Below, piece after piece: positions 1-12,339 of a DNA stretch of 64,000 nucleotides. Position numbers and translations under genes: made by a program. The notes beneath the pieces are model-generated. The model saw nothing but the letters and a program-made list of their open reading frames with translations, did not search any database and was not told where the DNA came from. The stretch comes from Sinotaia quadrata. Taxonomy: Eukaryota; Mollusca; Gastropoda; Architaenioglossa; Viviparidae. How positions within the stretch are numbered: position 1 is the stretch's first letter; each line of letters begins with the position of its first letter. The DNA lies in the NCBI GenBank assembly GCA_028829895.1, contig CM054179.1:41867617-41931616 (forward strand), in the 5' to 3' direction.

Positions 1-90
1 TTCTCGGCATTTAAGGTTAAGCTTATTGAACTAATGAAAGCGTCTTCAGACTCCATTGAATTCTAAACTCCTTTCAACGTAAACTGAAAT
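1..90 (+). repeat. Dispersed repeat, copy 1 (cut by window edge)
   Basis: This segment aligns by eye with 2862-2929 in the same orientation. Shared blocks are TTCTCGGC, ATTGAACT, ATGAAA, GTCTTCA and AACTCCTTTCAA. The copies differ by substitutions and by short insertions here. It may extend left of the window. No coding potential was recognised. The sequence beyond each copy does not align, so I do not call the pair LTRs. Confidence 0.5.
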
Positions 91-117
91 TGCACGAGCC
101 AGACAACTATCAAGAGT

Positions 118-189
118 GAGTCCACTTTCATGTGGTCTAATTGTGTCACGAACGAGTCCACTTTCATGTGGTCTAATTTTGTTACGAGC
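118..189 (+). repeat. 36-bp tandem duplication
   Basis: Two consecutive 36-bp units start with GAGTCCACTTTCATGTGG, at 118 and 154, and differ at a few bases. A nearby short duplication (CCTGCCCAGCAAT, around 219-253) suggests local slippage. Not a gene. Confidence 0.75.
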
Positions 190-975
190 GGATTCCTGCT
201 CTTCTCGAGTTGTCTTTCCTGCCCAGCAATAAATGTTTTTCCTGCCCAGCAATCAATGAAGAACGAGCAAATACGAAAGACCAACAGTCATTTTCATAAT
301 TTTATAATTTCCTGCTTATAATAAATGAGAATATTTTAAGGTTTGTTATCTTCACTGAGTACGTCTGTGTTTATTCTCCTGACATTAAGACGACAAAATC
401 TCGAAAAATAAAACCCATATAAAAGCGAACTTCTGCAAACAATCCCAGTTCATGATATGATATGGTGTGACATGACGTGACGTGACGTAATGTAATATGA
501 TATTAAATATGCATGACACGAGAAGAATGACGGAGTCAGATACGTTTCATACGCACAGAGAAAAAAATTGAAACGTACAAGATATAGTTCATTAAGGTAA
601 CTTTATTTTGCACTGAGGTAACTCTAAAAATAAAAGTGTATGAAAAATCGTGTCGTTGACGTAACTCTATCTGGTGTAGTAATATTGAACTGAAACAAGA
701 CAAGTCCTCCAAGATATATACATACATGAAATGCAAATTCAAATTTCTTCTTTCATTGTCCGAATACATCATCAAAACATGTCTTCATTCATTGACAGAC
801 ATTAAGGGATACGAAGCTAACAAAGTGTGTAAATAATATCACAACTAATTAACATGACGGTAATTTAAACTCATTTCATCAGGAGAACGTACAGACAACA
901 GTAATTCCCCTTTTCAAGGGGAGCAGCATAGGAAAAGGGAAATTAAAGGAAATCGTAGACTGCATGGACTCTCTC
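190..975. other. No recognisable feature
   Basis: AT-rich unique-looking sequence with stop codons in all frames. Around 473-500 there is a short run of TGACGTGA/TGACGTAA-like words, but no array and no gene. Confidence 0.5.
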
Positions 976-1023
976 GGACTATAACAATGTACAATGGACT
1001 ATAACAATGTACAATGGACTATA
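976..1023 (+). repeat. 20-bp short tandem repeat
   Basis: GGACTATAACAATGTACAAT begins at 976 and 996, with a partial third copy at 1016. Confidence 0.75.
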
Positions 1024-1275
1024 TGAACTTGCATAGATTCTTCATAAAAATAAATACACCCATGAAAAGTAGATGCTGAAAGTAATGGATACTTGTCATA
1101 AATATTTATTTATCTTTGTATTCAGCGTAAACCTTTCCTGTATGTCTGAGATGTATGGTCAGTCATATAAAGGCGGCTGGTGCCAACACAAGTTTAGTTT
1201 TGAACCTGTTTTCGTCATTCATAGAGTCCCTTTAATTTCTGTATTACATGCTATTTTGTACATTAATTTCTCTTC

Positions 1276-1431
1276 TAATTTCCTAATACCGATAATAGAT
1301 ATAGGCCTATAATTCTTATATTTTTACTAATTTCCTTATACCGATAATAGATATAGGCCTATAATTCTTATATTTTTACTAATTTCCTTATACCCATAAT
1401 AGATATTAGCCTGTAATTCCTATATTTTTAC
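1276..1431 (+). repeat. 52-bp minisatellite, 3 copies
   Basis: Units begin at 1276, 1328 and 1380 with TAATTTCCT. Each contains the self-complementary stretch ATAGGCCTAT or a decayed form of it. Copies 1 and 2 are nearly identical and the third is diverged. Confidence 0.8.
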
Positions 1432-1707
1432 GCAATATGTATTTTATCGTATGCTTGCTATTATATTAAAAGTAGGTTACTAGTTTATTGTATTTTATAT
1501 TGCGTATGTAGTTGACTAGTTTTCTGTATATTTATTTTGAGTATTTATGGTATTTATTTTTGCATTATGTTAATAAGGTTTCATTGTTTGTCAGTGTTTT
1601 AATAATGCACGTTGGGAGGGGGGGGGGGAAGAGCTTTCCGTTCTTCTCCACTCTATGTACGCATGCGCGTGAGTATTCACTTTTAAGGGATATGCTGAAA
1701 TACCTGA

Positions 1708-1752
1708 CGCGCACGCACGCACGCACGCACGCACACACACATGCACACAGTG
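1708..1752 (+). repeat. (ACGC)n/(AC)n microsatellite
   Basis: A run of ACGC tetranucleotides passes into AC dinucleotides. A poly-G run (1616-1628) lies about 80 bp upstream. Confidence 0.85.
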
Positions 1753-2861
1753 ACACATTCACAGATGTAAGCCTACATATATGCAAGCCCCTCCCCCCAA
1801 GTTATGCTTAAAAATGTCGGGTAATGTATGCCTATTAAACAGAAGAATGAAATATACATTTGTCAAAACAAAAAAAAAAGATCACATACCTATCTCCCTT
1901 GTTATTTACACCAACACATCATACATACAAAAAAATTCTCATGAATTAACTTGTAATGACCTGCATGCAGATAATTTAATCATAATCTCGAACTAAATAG
2001 TGCAATCTGGATCTTACAGGTATCTCTAACTACTGTGTACAAATCTACCTAATTTCCATTAGGCGGAAAAAAGGATTAAACAGAGTCACGTGACTAAATA
2101 TGTGGAAAGCCTAATGCTTTACGTAGAGTGCAATTTTGAACGCAGCCGTGGGGAACGATTGCTCCACAAGCAACCAACTTAGTTCGCACCACTGGAAATC
2201 AAACGCAGACCACACGCTAGGAATGAATCTAAATGCACAACATCCGGGTCTTGTGGCAACTTTTGCTAGGCGAGCAAAGATGTTGTGAACCGAGAAACAT
2301 TTCTTCGACAGTGAAGATGATTATATACACATTTACATAGTTTAAAATAATATTTAAATGTGCAAGATAATGTGAAACAGCCTGCTATATAATATATTTA
2401 TTGACACGAATAAATAATAACAAATATAAATGCTCTTATTAAATAACTAGGTTTAACAAACATAATAAACATTCCTAGAACATGCACAAAATCTGTTCTT
2501 TTCTCAATCTCTTGTTATAAATTTCAAAATCAACAAAGGACAAACCCTTTGAGGGTTTTACGTATGAGATAGCTGGTGAATGGTGAATTGTAAACACACA
2601 CCCCGCCCAAAGAAAAATCCATAAGATTTAAATAAACAACGACAATTGTCGCAGAATATGCCCCATGGACTCCAACGCCCACACATCCTGCAGGAAGTTA
2701 TTGAGAAACCAACAAATCAAATTGTGAAACAAAAAAACGCGAATTGCGTATGATAAATATATTCTCGCAGTGTCGTTAGAGACATTAAAGTATACAGTTT
2801 GCGCTTTATCTGCTGATTTCACAAAGTATGTTTCTGTTGATTATAAACAGTTTGTGCTGTG
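1753..2861. other. No gene seen; one GTCACGTGAC palindrome
   Basis: AT-rich unique-looking sequence. The only point feature noted is a perfect GTCACGTGAC palindrome at 2085-2094 (an extended E-box of the CLEAR/M-box type). Open frames here are short and have no recognisable domains. Confidence 0.45.
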
Positions 2862-2929
2862 TTCTCGGCGTTTAACATTGAACTGATGAAAAATGTCTTC
2901 AAAAACTCCTTTCAAGGTCAATTGAAATG
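2862..2929 (+). repeat. Dispersed repeat, copy 2
   Basis: Second copy of the sequence at 1-90, same strand, about 2.86 kb away. It is shorter by two internal gaps. Confidence 0.5.
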
Positions 2930-3059
2930 AACTTTTCTCGACGTGGATTGAAACAAAGGGGACTGCTAAGATTCTTAAATTTCGAAAATTCTCGAAAATA
3001 AGCGAATGCTTAGGTAAGTAAAAGTATATCACTGATTTAAACATTTATTTAATAATACA

Positions 3060-3300
3060 AATAATACAAATACACAGTATCTTTAAATTGCTGAAAACTA
3101 CTTTGCTGATCGAAAAGATATTTAGACATCTGTAACTTATGGAGCAGGGGGAGACAATCTTGGACCGACTGACTTAAATAATACAAATACACAAAACTCC
3201 ACTGCTGAAAACTGCTTTGCTGATGGAAAATTGCTCGACTGCTCGACATTTCTGACTTAAGGAGTCAGGGGAGGCAATCTTGACGTTCATAACGGGATTG
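3060..3300 (+). repeat. ~118-bp tandem duplication
   Basis: Two diverged consecutive units share ATACAAATACACA, CTGCTGAAAACT.CTTTGCTGAT, and a purine-rich GGAGNCAGGGGAGNCAATCTTG segment. The second unit starts near 3178. Confidence 0.65.
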
Positions 3301-3479
3301 ACTTAAAAAACAGAAGGAGGAAATCTGGGTGATCAAAACGGGACTTCCAGATCGAAGCTGCTATCATCATCATTTTTTCGTCACTGTCTTTCTGATATCT
3401 TTGCTCTTCGAAACAAAGTCATTCTTACCCTTGACTTATTTACAATAAATAAAATAAAATAATTTAAGTCTGAATTTTT

Positions 3480-4320
3480 ACTTAGTAAAAAATGCACATA
3501 TTTATATTTTAAATCTGAACTTTGCTTACAAAAGAATCCATATTTTTACACTTTAGATCTGCACTTTGCTGACTAACGAACCCATATTTTTAAGCTATAG
3601 ATCTGGATTTTCCTTACTAAAGAACCCACATTTTTCACATTGTCTGTCCCTCTCTATATGTTTTCTATTTACTGAAAGACCCATAAATTTTCAGTCTGTC
3701 CCTCATTATCCTGCTTCCTAAAGAACTTATTATACCTTTGCACTCAGTAAGTAGCAATCCATCATTCTGACGCTATGCCTGATAGCCTTTACTCTCGGTA
3801 CTACTCGAGTCTCTCCCTACACTCTGCGTACTTAAGAGTCCATACTTTTACACTCGAGTCTCTCCATTCACTCTGCGTACTAAAATGCCCATACTTTTAC
3901 ACTCGAGTCTCTCCATTCACTCTGCATACTTAAGAGCCCATACTTTTACACTCGAGTCTCTCCATTCACTCTGCGCACTAAAATGCCCATACTTTTACAC
4001 TCGAGTCTCTCCATTCACTCTGCGTACTAAAATGCCCATACTTTTACACTCGAGTCTCTCCATTCACTCTGTGTACTAAAGGTCAGTCAGTCTTTTCTGC
4101 TTACAAAAGGATTCATAAATTTACACTCATGTCTGCTAATGTATGGTTTGTTTACTAACGGACCATAAGCTTAAATGATGTCTGCCAATCTATGTTCTGT
4201 TTACAAAAGGACCCATTAGCCAATACTATGACAGTTAACACATTCTCTGTTTACAAAAGGACCCATTAGCTAATACTATGACAGTTAACACATTCTCTGT
4301 TTACTAAAGGACCAACATCT
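3480..4320 (+). repeat. ~49-50-bp minisatellite, homogeneous core at 3821-4085
   Basis: The core consists of 49-bp units whose ACTCTGCGTA-type landmark starts at 3821, 3870, 3919, 3968, 4017 and 4066. The left flank (3480-3800) has decayed units built around ACCCATATTTTTACA. To the right, 4201-4310 holds two 50-bp units starting TTACAAAAGGACCCATTAGC. The 64-codon open frame over the core is an artefact of the repeat. Confidence 0.8.
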
Positions 4321-5099
4321 ACACACTTATTTGCAGCCTGTCAGGATTACGCTGCCGGTGAATAATGCCTATAAATTACATATTTAACCATAATGTGTCT
4401 ATTCATCAAGAGGAACATAAGTGGTAAGTAGATTTATAGTGAATTCATAGTTCACCTCAATTGCCAGCCGCACACGAGAGAGGCACGGCTAATAACTCCA
4501 ATCCACGACTTCCGGTATGCAAATCGCACCAGATCGAGGCTGCAGCACAGGCTGACGTGAGAGTGCTTCGTTGTGCGGCCAATTTTGTCGGCGGAAACTG
4601 AACTCGCGAAATCTGCTCTTTTGTCCTAATGGTTTATGCAGCTGTCAAACAAACTTTAAATATTAATCAAGAGCAGACTTGAAGATTACGATCGATATTT
4701 TTTTTCGCTCTAAGCCAGCAGAGCTGTTACCAAGGTAAAGGCGTCTGATTAGGGTGTATGGGCTTGAGTCAGATGTTCAGGAGAAGTGAATGTTGAAAAT
4801 ATTTGGGTATTACAAATAAAATTAAAAATACCTTTTAAAAAAAGAGGAAAAAGAGAAAAATAAAATAAATTGATGGGTAGGATGTCTGTGTCTTGTGTAG
4901 GAGAGAGAAGAGCTGAATAATGGTTTGTGTGTTAAAGTTACAATTTTAAGTGAAGGGTAGTTCTGTTGGGGTCGATTTTGTTCTTCAGATTATAATTATC
5001 TGATTGTGTGTCAGTCAAACATGACTTTGAAAATACAATTAAAAAGAAAACACACTTTCTCTAAAATATGAAGGAATTTCGCGCCTCTCCTCCAACAAA
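4321..5099. other. No recognisable feature
   Basis: Mixed-composition sequence; 4440-4600 is relatively GC-rich with several CpGs. No open frame with recognisable domains and no repeat was identified. Confidence 0.4.
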
Positions 5100-5715
5100 A
5101 TGTCAGTTGCATAGAAAGACAAAGCCTCTCTCGTTTACTCTCTTCTTAACTTTCTCTTCTCGTCTCTCTATCAGTTTTTCCTCTCTTCCACTCTCTTAAC
5201 TTTCTCTTTTCGTCTCTATATCTGCTTTTCCTCCTTTTACTCTCTCTCTCTCTCTCCCTTTCACTGCACTCGCTTCTCCCTCATTCTCCCTTCCCTTTTC
5301 ACTTCTTTCTGTCCCCTTCTTTTTCCTCTCCCCCTCTCTCCTCTCGCTCATTCCCTATCGTCGAATCTTTCTGTCTCTTCCTCCCGATTTGTCTTCTTCC
5401 TCTCTCCCCTATTTTTATGTTATCTCTTCCTGTCTCTTTCTATCGAACTGTATCTCCTTTCCTCTTTCCTCTGAATGTCTTCTCTTTCCTTCTCTGTCTT
5501 TCCCTTCTACCCCTCTCCTTTCTTTTCTCCATCCTCCTCCACTCACGCTCTCTCTCTACTTCTTTTTCCCTTATCGCCCTCCTCAATTCTCTCTCTCTCT
5601 CTTTCTTCCTTCTGTCTCTGAACCCCTGCTCTTCATCCATTTTTTACTTTCCTCCCTATCTCTTTCTTTCTTTTCTTACTCTCCCCACGTCCCACCTCCA
5701 TCTTCCCTTCCCGTT
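5100..5715 (+). repeat. ~600-bp pyrimidine-rich (CT) tract
   Basis: The plus strand is dominated by imperfect CTCT/TTCC/TCCC runs for about 600 bp, with purines rare. Open frames here read as Ser/Leu/Phe/Pro on plus and Arg/Glu/Lys on minus, as expected for such composition, and are not genes. Long polypyrimidine:polypurine tracts can adopt triplex (H-DNA) structure; that is inference here. Confidence 0.85.
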
Positions 5716-7374
5716 GTCTGTGTTACTACCGGGAAAAGTGCCACGGTGTGGTTCTTCGACAGCGAGTGGCCAGACCTAATTCCAACTTGCAATCGATCGG
5801 TAGTTTCCGAAAAAAAAGATAATGCAATAATTATTACCATATTCCAACGACTTCAAAAGTTTGCATCCAGAATGACATGTATAGACACATTTATTGCAAT
5901 CGTCAAAATATTCCCGAAACTCCTGCGTCAAACGGACGTTTCGGATGAATGCTGCATTTAGAGCATAGATTACCGAGACATTTTCAAAGGCACCAGGCCG
6001 TTGCTGAATTCCAGAACCCCCAAAACAAGAACTCATAACTATATAGTCCAATAACTTCAGGAAAAAAAATTAAATTAAATTAAATCAAACTTTACTAAGA
6101 ATAAATTTTTAAAAAGTAGTAAATGTCATTTTACAGTACATGTTAAAATATTATCTTACAAAAAAAAAAGCAAAAGACTATAGTTTATATTGCTTTCTGA
6201 AAGAATTCGAAAGTATTACGCACAAACCAATTCGTTTAAGAATTTAAAATAAGTCTTCGGGAACAATTTAAGTCATAGCTGCACTACTTATGCTGATCTT
6301 TTTGAGGTTAAATTTGCTGGTACTTGTTTTCGTTTTATACGTTTTGCTCTTACCTTACTTGATTTTATTTATTTATTTATTTCTAACTCCTTCAGATCCA
6401 TACTGTCTATTAAAAAAAAATCATATTGGTTGGCCAGAGTGCGTTCACTTCAGCACTCAGCACTGCATGACCCTGCAGAGAAAAATAAATATCTCTGCTG
6501 GCAGCTATGGTGTCTATGAGAGTAAAAACTCAACCAAACATAGAAAAATGAGCTCTTAGTTAAGAATGTTGTAAAAGATAAATAAAGAACAATGTTTAAT
6601 CAGTTGCAAACTAGCAACATTCGAAACAATACGACATTCTCAGAAATGCATCCATGAACCAATTGTACTAGTTTGATGGAAGCTAAATTAAGCTTTTGTA
6701 AAAATAGATTTACTTGTTAAGTTTGTACAGTAATGCAAGGTTTATACATAAGTATGAATTTTATTTCAATGTACCTTGGGAATCATAAAGGATAAAGCAT
6801 TTATAGATTACAAATAGTCTATTTTACAGAACATCGTGCAGATGAAAGGTGTATTGCGGCTTATGGGGTGAGTGAGAGCGTAAAACATATAGACTATATT
6901 TGTGGCACACTCTGTCCCTTCGTGCGAGTGAGCCTTAAGTAGAGAAATAAGCAATGACTTTTTTTTAAGATGACGTCAGTCTCCCCACGCGTCTCGGTTC
7001 TTTGAGTAGTAATGACTATACTGTGACCACTTTTTCCTCTGTGGTTCTATAAACAGTTCGAACAAAACGATGTCAGCTTGCTACGTAGCAAGTCAACCAA
7101 ACTGTAGGAGGGCAATTAACCCACTAGAAAATTAATTTTCTTTGAAAATTTCCATTAATTGATTGTTAATCATGCAAATCGAAACGTAGCTAACTACAAA
7201 ATAAAAACAATTTGCTTATGTTTAACAACTTACTACATTTTATGGCGATTAGTGTCTCTAGAAAATCAGTCAATCTGAACAACTTAAATAACTTATTAAA
7301 AATTTTGCAATAATATTTACTTAGTATAAAATCAGTTGTTGATGTCTAATAGTGTGATGTTGATTAGTAAAGTA
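5716..7374. other. No gene seen; one CRE palindrome
   Basis: AT-rich sequence with short A-runs. A perfect TGACGTCA palindrome lies at 6971-6978. No open frame has recognisable domains. Confidence 0.4.
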
Positions 7375-7760
7375 TAAAAAAATCAGCCAAATATACTAGA
7401 GAATCAATCAAATAACATACTAAAGAATCAGCCAAATAACATACTAGAGAATCAGTCAAATAACATACTAGAGAATCAGCCAAATATACTAGAGAATCAA
7501 TCAAATAACATACTAAAGAATCAGCCAAATAACATACTAGAGAATCAGTCAAATAACATACTAAAGAATCAGCCAAATAACATACTAGAGAATCAATCAA
7601 ATAACATACTCGAGAATCAGTCAAATAACATACTAGTGTTTTAATCAAATAAAATACTAGTGAATCAGCCAAATGGCATACTAGAGAATCAGTCAAATAA
7701 CCGACTAGTGAATCAGTCAAAAAATCGTACTAGTGAATCAGTCAAATAATGTCCCAATGA
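7375..7760 (+). repeat. 24-bp minisatellite, ~15 copies
   Basis: Units resemble AGAATCAGTCAAATAACATA followed by CTAG, with 21-bp variants missing one triplet. Both lengths are multiples of three, which keeps a minus-strand frame open as an 8-residue repeat (DSLVCYLA/T). Copies decay towards the right edge. I read it as non-coding satellite. Confidence 0.85.
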
Positions 7761-9657
7761 ATCGGTTCAGAAAACGTGCTAATAATCTTGTAAGCTAAAC
7801 ATGGTGTCATTTAATTTTTAATAAGCAAAATGTGTCCAGAATCTAAAAAAATAAAATAAAAATAAAAAGCATCAACCAAGAATAAACGAAGAAAACATAT
7901 CTACTACACTTATTGTTTAAATTTTAAAAAAATCGTGCACAGCCGTACCTTTTGTACAATAAAATATTAAAATAAGTTTAATCTGCATATTGTTGAAGAA
8001 GTATAAAGAGACATATAACAACCCATGTATTTAAACTCACACAATAGAAACAAAGTGGGTGAGGAGTTACATTTTTCTGTTTACCTTTCTCTCTCTTTTT
8101 TTGTTGCATTTTTAGCGAGAAGAGTACTATTTAGCTCCCTTTCTTTATCGGTCGTATCACCTACCCGCTGCTAGTAAACGAGACTTTAAAGATAGTATTT
8201 GTCACTGACAATATACACGTGCAGACAGACAGCAAAACACAGGAGCAAAGATAAAGAAACAAAGCCCTCAACCTTAATACTGTCTGTATAAACATATTTT
8301 CTTGGACTGATACTAAAATCTGGTCCCTACACACTGGTGAAACAATGCATGCGAGAATATTCAAATTGATTCAGTTCATTGAAGTCGTGCCTGCTCTCGG
8401 GTACACCAGTCTTTCGTATAAAGTGTCAACTCTGCAAGAAGTCTTGAGGACAACGCTTCGTCGCTAAAAAGAGTTCATGTTAGGACATTAGTTTCTCATT
8501 TGCTGTTTATTGGTAATATAGTTGTCCTAAATTCTGGTCTCCACGCTGCATATTTGTTCGTGTTGTTAACTACAAAGTGCAAATAACAACATTTACGTTC
8601 ACACACGTGAATACGACTTGGCAAACTAACAGCAACCACCCAGATGCATAAATATGTGTATAAATAAATAAATTTGTGTAAGTAAACAATTCTATATACA
8701 ACTTTTCTATCACATTGCCAACAGTGTCCTCTAAGATCACGTAAAATACAAACAGTTCTAATTAAAAGGTATGAGAAATTCAAACAGATTTTCATTTCAG
8801 TGTTAAGCATTTTCATTATTATTACAAACAACACAACAACAACATTAATATCTCTGAGTCGACCACTAGCGTGCTTCGCGAAAACCATTTACTCGTCACT
8901 TCTAACTCGTCCATCTCTCACTGTCTTTCGTTGTCTGGAACCTAAAATCACTGCTTCCAGTGAAGAAGCAATTTACACTTAAATAAATTATTGCCTTTAA
9001 TTCTTATACCAAATGAAGAACAACATGAATTTCTTTCTTTGATGAAATTATCTTTCATTGTAGACAAACACATTGGATGGCCAGTCTTCTAACTCTGTGA
9101 ATGAGAGGCCCGAAGTCCTCACTGTAAAGAATATGTAGGACGTAAAATGATTGGACTGTTCACTCGAGTGCAAACAGTTTTACTCCGATTCTCGTCATTG
9201 GCCACGTCTGTTCACACTCAACAGAGACTATTACACACATGAACTTCAGGAAGATTCTTGACGTCATAATGACGTCTCAAGAGTCAATTGCGTCACATTC
9301 TTAGTCGGCCAGGCGTTGGCATGGTCGTGTCTCATCTTTGCGTTTGCTTTGCGAACTGAAACATAAACAAGCTCTACTGTTTAGCCAAATGCAAGAGGCT
9401 GCTCTTAAGGTAGATAGCACAATAAGGAAGACATTGGGTGGAAAGCAAAATACGTGGCAAAGACAAAACAAAGACATGATAATGATGTACAAATATAGAC
9501 AGACAGTATATAATTTTTAAGAATATGTACATAAAAATGAATGTGAAATGGTGATTTTTCAGTCCTCAGAAACACCGCATTACCTGGAAGTAAATAACAT
9601 ACAAAATACTAATCAACAGACTTAAAACAAACATAACTGTATGAACATTTGAGCTCC
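7761..9657. other. No gene seen; one CRE palindrome
   Basis: Unique-looking AT-rich DNA. TGACGTCA lies at 9259-9266, followed closely by an imperfect second site (AATGACGTCTC). The minus-strand frame at 8496-8888 (130 codons) has no recognisable domain or plausible start context and I do not annotate it. Confidence 0.4.
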
Positions 9658-9775
9658 ACATACCATAACATAACATAATATAACATAACATAACACAATA
9701 TAACATAACATAACATAACATAGCAAAACAAAACATAACATAACATGACATAACATAGCATAACAGACAGTAATT
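9658..9775 (+). repeat. (TAACA)n pentanucleotide microsatellite
   Basis: About 115 bp of TAACA/CATAA pentamers with occasional substitutions. It explains the Cys/Tyr/Met-rich frames on the minus strand. Confidence 0.9.
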
Positions 9776-10037
9776 ATCTCTGCACCAGAATGACATTTCA
9801 TTAATAGACAGCATGCGCTTTGAAGAAGATCGATGAAGTAGTACGGTTTGCAGACTATTAGAAATATGACGTAATTTTTCATTAGTATTATCACGTTCAT
9901 CATTTGTCATCATCATTATCGTATATTAATAACCATTATCTTCCATAGTCTTCTTTTTTACTATTATTATTAATTCAAGACTTCTGTTGACTCTCACTTG
10001 TGTAAAAAAGTCTCGGAATCTTACCAAGATTCTGGGA

Positions 10038-10367
10038 GATCCAAGGTTTTACGGAGGATGTGGGCATGTCCGAGAAGTGCTGCTTTTAGTAGTGGGGCAA
10101 GTCTGTGGTTTCCAGGTAGTTTATTCAGATAGCCTTCCAATTCAGAAGCTATGTTCCCCAAGGCTCATATCACTATTATTATTATTATTATTATTCAGCC
10201 TCTTTCTACTTCTGTTTAACTATCGGTTGTGATCCAAGGTTTTACGGAGGATGTGTGCACTTCCCAGGAGTGCTGGGAAGGAGTGGGGCGTGTCTGTGGT
10301 TTCCAGGAAGTTTATTTAGATAGCCATCCAACTCAGATGTTATGTTCCCCAAGGCTCCAATCACTAG
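10038..10367 (+). repeat. ~137-bp direct duplication flanking a (TTA)n spacer
   Basis: Copy 1 (10038-10174) and copy 2 (10231-10367) both start GATCCAAGGTTTTACGGAGG and both end near CCCCAAGGCTC..ATCACTA. They differ at roughly one base in eight. The spacer includes an ATT/TTA trinucleotide run (about 10170-10193). The unit is unusually GC-rich and complex for this window and could be a fragment of an interspersed element; I do not recognise it. Confidence 0.8.
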
Positions 10368-10949
10368 ATTTATCACATCTGCTTTTACATTCCACAATCT
10401 CTGAATTTCTAATCTGAAGTCTTAGTATTTTTCTATTTTTTCTCTTTCCTTTGTTTTTATATTATTATTATTTTAGAGATAGTACATTGACTATTATAAG
10501 GTTTTCACAGTTGAATTACGCATATCTTGTTCTATTGTCACATTGACTTTCACAATTAACTGTGCCGCAGTTAACTTTGTCAATGTCTCTCCATTTCGTT
10601 AATACTCATACAGTTACTGGGCTTGCTATATTTAGGTCACGATTTTGTCAGTTTGAAAATATGTTGCTTTACTTATGTGTATGCACTAGGAGACCGAGTC
10701 CTGTTTCTGTGTTTGTGCACTCTAGACAATATACCTGCATGTGGTTGAAATCTTATGCAACGTTGCAGTATGCATGCGTGTAGATTTTAGGAAATGAAGT
10801 TTTGTGAAAATATTTTACTGTGTCATTTATCATTGCAAGAGAAAACGTCGCCTACTAAAGATCAGACACTGCTTGGTGTAGAAATCTTCTTTACGCAAAA
10901 CATGACAACAGTTTAGAGAGAACAGGAAATTGATAGTTAAATAAAAACA
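10368..10949. other. No recognisable feature
   Basis: AT-rich sequence with T-runs and short frames only. Confidence 0.4.
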
Positions 10950-11027
10950 TAAAGTGAGAAGGAGAGAGAATGATAGAAAGAGAGAGAATTAGAGAAGAAG
11001 TAGAGAAAGAATGGAAGAGCTGGGGGG

Positions 11028-11080
<53 letters not shown>

Positions 11081-11290
11081 GAGAAAGAGAGAAGTAGAAG
11101 AAAAATAAGAGGTAAAGAGAGAAAGCGAGAGAGAGAGAAGAAGAAAAAGAAAACGGGAAGAGAAAGAAAGGAGAGAAAGACACAGAAAGAAATTATAAAA
11201 CAGAAGTTAAAGAGTGAGAAAAAGAAAGAGAGATACAGTAAATGAGAGAAAGAAAGAGAGAATGAGAAAAAAAGTGTGTGAAAGATAAAG
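10950..11290 (+). repeat. ~340-bp purine-rich (GA) tract with pure (AG)n core
   Basis: An A/G-only tract with a run of G (11022-11030) followed by uninterrupted AG dinucleotides to about 11074, then degenerate GAAA/GAGA. The 169-codon minus frame (Ser/Leu/Phe-rich) and the Arg/Glu/Lys plus frame are composition artefacts. Confidence 0.9.
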
Positions 11291-12339
11291 AAGAGAGCAC
11301 GCGAGGCAATACGAGAGAGAACGATGCTCCAGAAATCAGCAAGGCAGAGAGGGATGGTGCCTATCTGCACACATGCTGTTTTGTACTGGACTGAAGCCAC
11401 GCCAAAATGTTATTAGTGCCAATGCTCTATAGATGTTTTCACTTGCTGCCGTATGATAAACACAAATAACACTACAGATGGAAGTATAGAACATTACGTC
11501 ACAACACCCAAGGTGTTCAAGGTGTCCTCTGAATCCAAGGAATCTGTTTAGAATCTTTCAATCAATGCCATTTTATTTTGGGTCGTCATACACTAGTAGG
11601 AGGCGAGATATCTGTCTCTTTAATTCAGGTGGTGACGTCACTTAAGACGTGAAGTGTACTTTACCTTAAAATATGAAGTGCGCGTCACCTAAGATTAAAA
11701 ACTGGTCGGCGCCTTACAAACAGTTCTACATCAACTTAAAATAGAGCCTGAGAGTTATGGTGGAAAATTGGACGACCGAGCGCAGACTTTAGGTGCTAGT
11801 TAAAATTCCAAAAGGAAGAGAGAAGGACCGCGCTAATCTTAAGTGCTCGCTGTTCCTTAGATCTGTTTTCTCTGTGTGCTGAAGATTTCAGACCAGATGG
11901 ACCGGACCTAAGTAGATGTTTTTGCGGTAATCGTAAATAATGAAAAGATAACCGACACTTTGAATGCCGAGATTGCGTAAAGTTCGCTCAAGTTCATCAC
12001 AGGGAATGCCAGTTTGATGTGATGGTAAACCTTTGCTTTGTTCGACTCTGCAATTGGTGTTAAAGTGTTTTTTTTTTCTTTTTTCTTTTTGAGTTATTGT
12101 ATTTTGTTGATATCATACTGTTATTCTAGGAAACAACAATGTAAGTGTTGGAACTTGTGGCCAATAGAAAGAACTCTCAGTCTTTTTTTCTTTTGTCTAT
12201 CTTAACAATTAAACAGCATGTAAGTGTACCTCCGAATATCTGACTGTTTTCTGTTTTTTTTAAAATTTAATTTGTGCAGTGAAAAGCAAGAATGCTTTCT
12301 GTGTTACTATCCATTGCTTCGATTATAAACTATGAAAAG
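11291..12339. other. No gene seen; one CRE palindrome
   Basis: TGACGTCA at 11633-11640 sits in a stretch with related words (AAGACGTGAAG, GTGCGCGTCACC) over the next 60 bp. No open frame of interest. Confidence 0.4.

Noticed and set aside
1..2929. LTR retrotransposon suggested by direct repeats at 1-90 and 2862-2929
   Set aside because: Repeats are short, end differently, lack TG...CA ends and polypurine or primer-binding sites, and the interval encodes nothing retroviral-like.
5389..5961. 190-codon plus frame
   Set aside because: The first two thirds are a CT tract. The remainder (after about 5720) shows no recognisable domain.
10891..11400. 169-codon minus frame, hydrophobic
   Set aside because: Translation of the complement of a purine tract (CT on minus) always gives Ser/Leu/Phe; no start context or domain.
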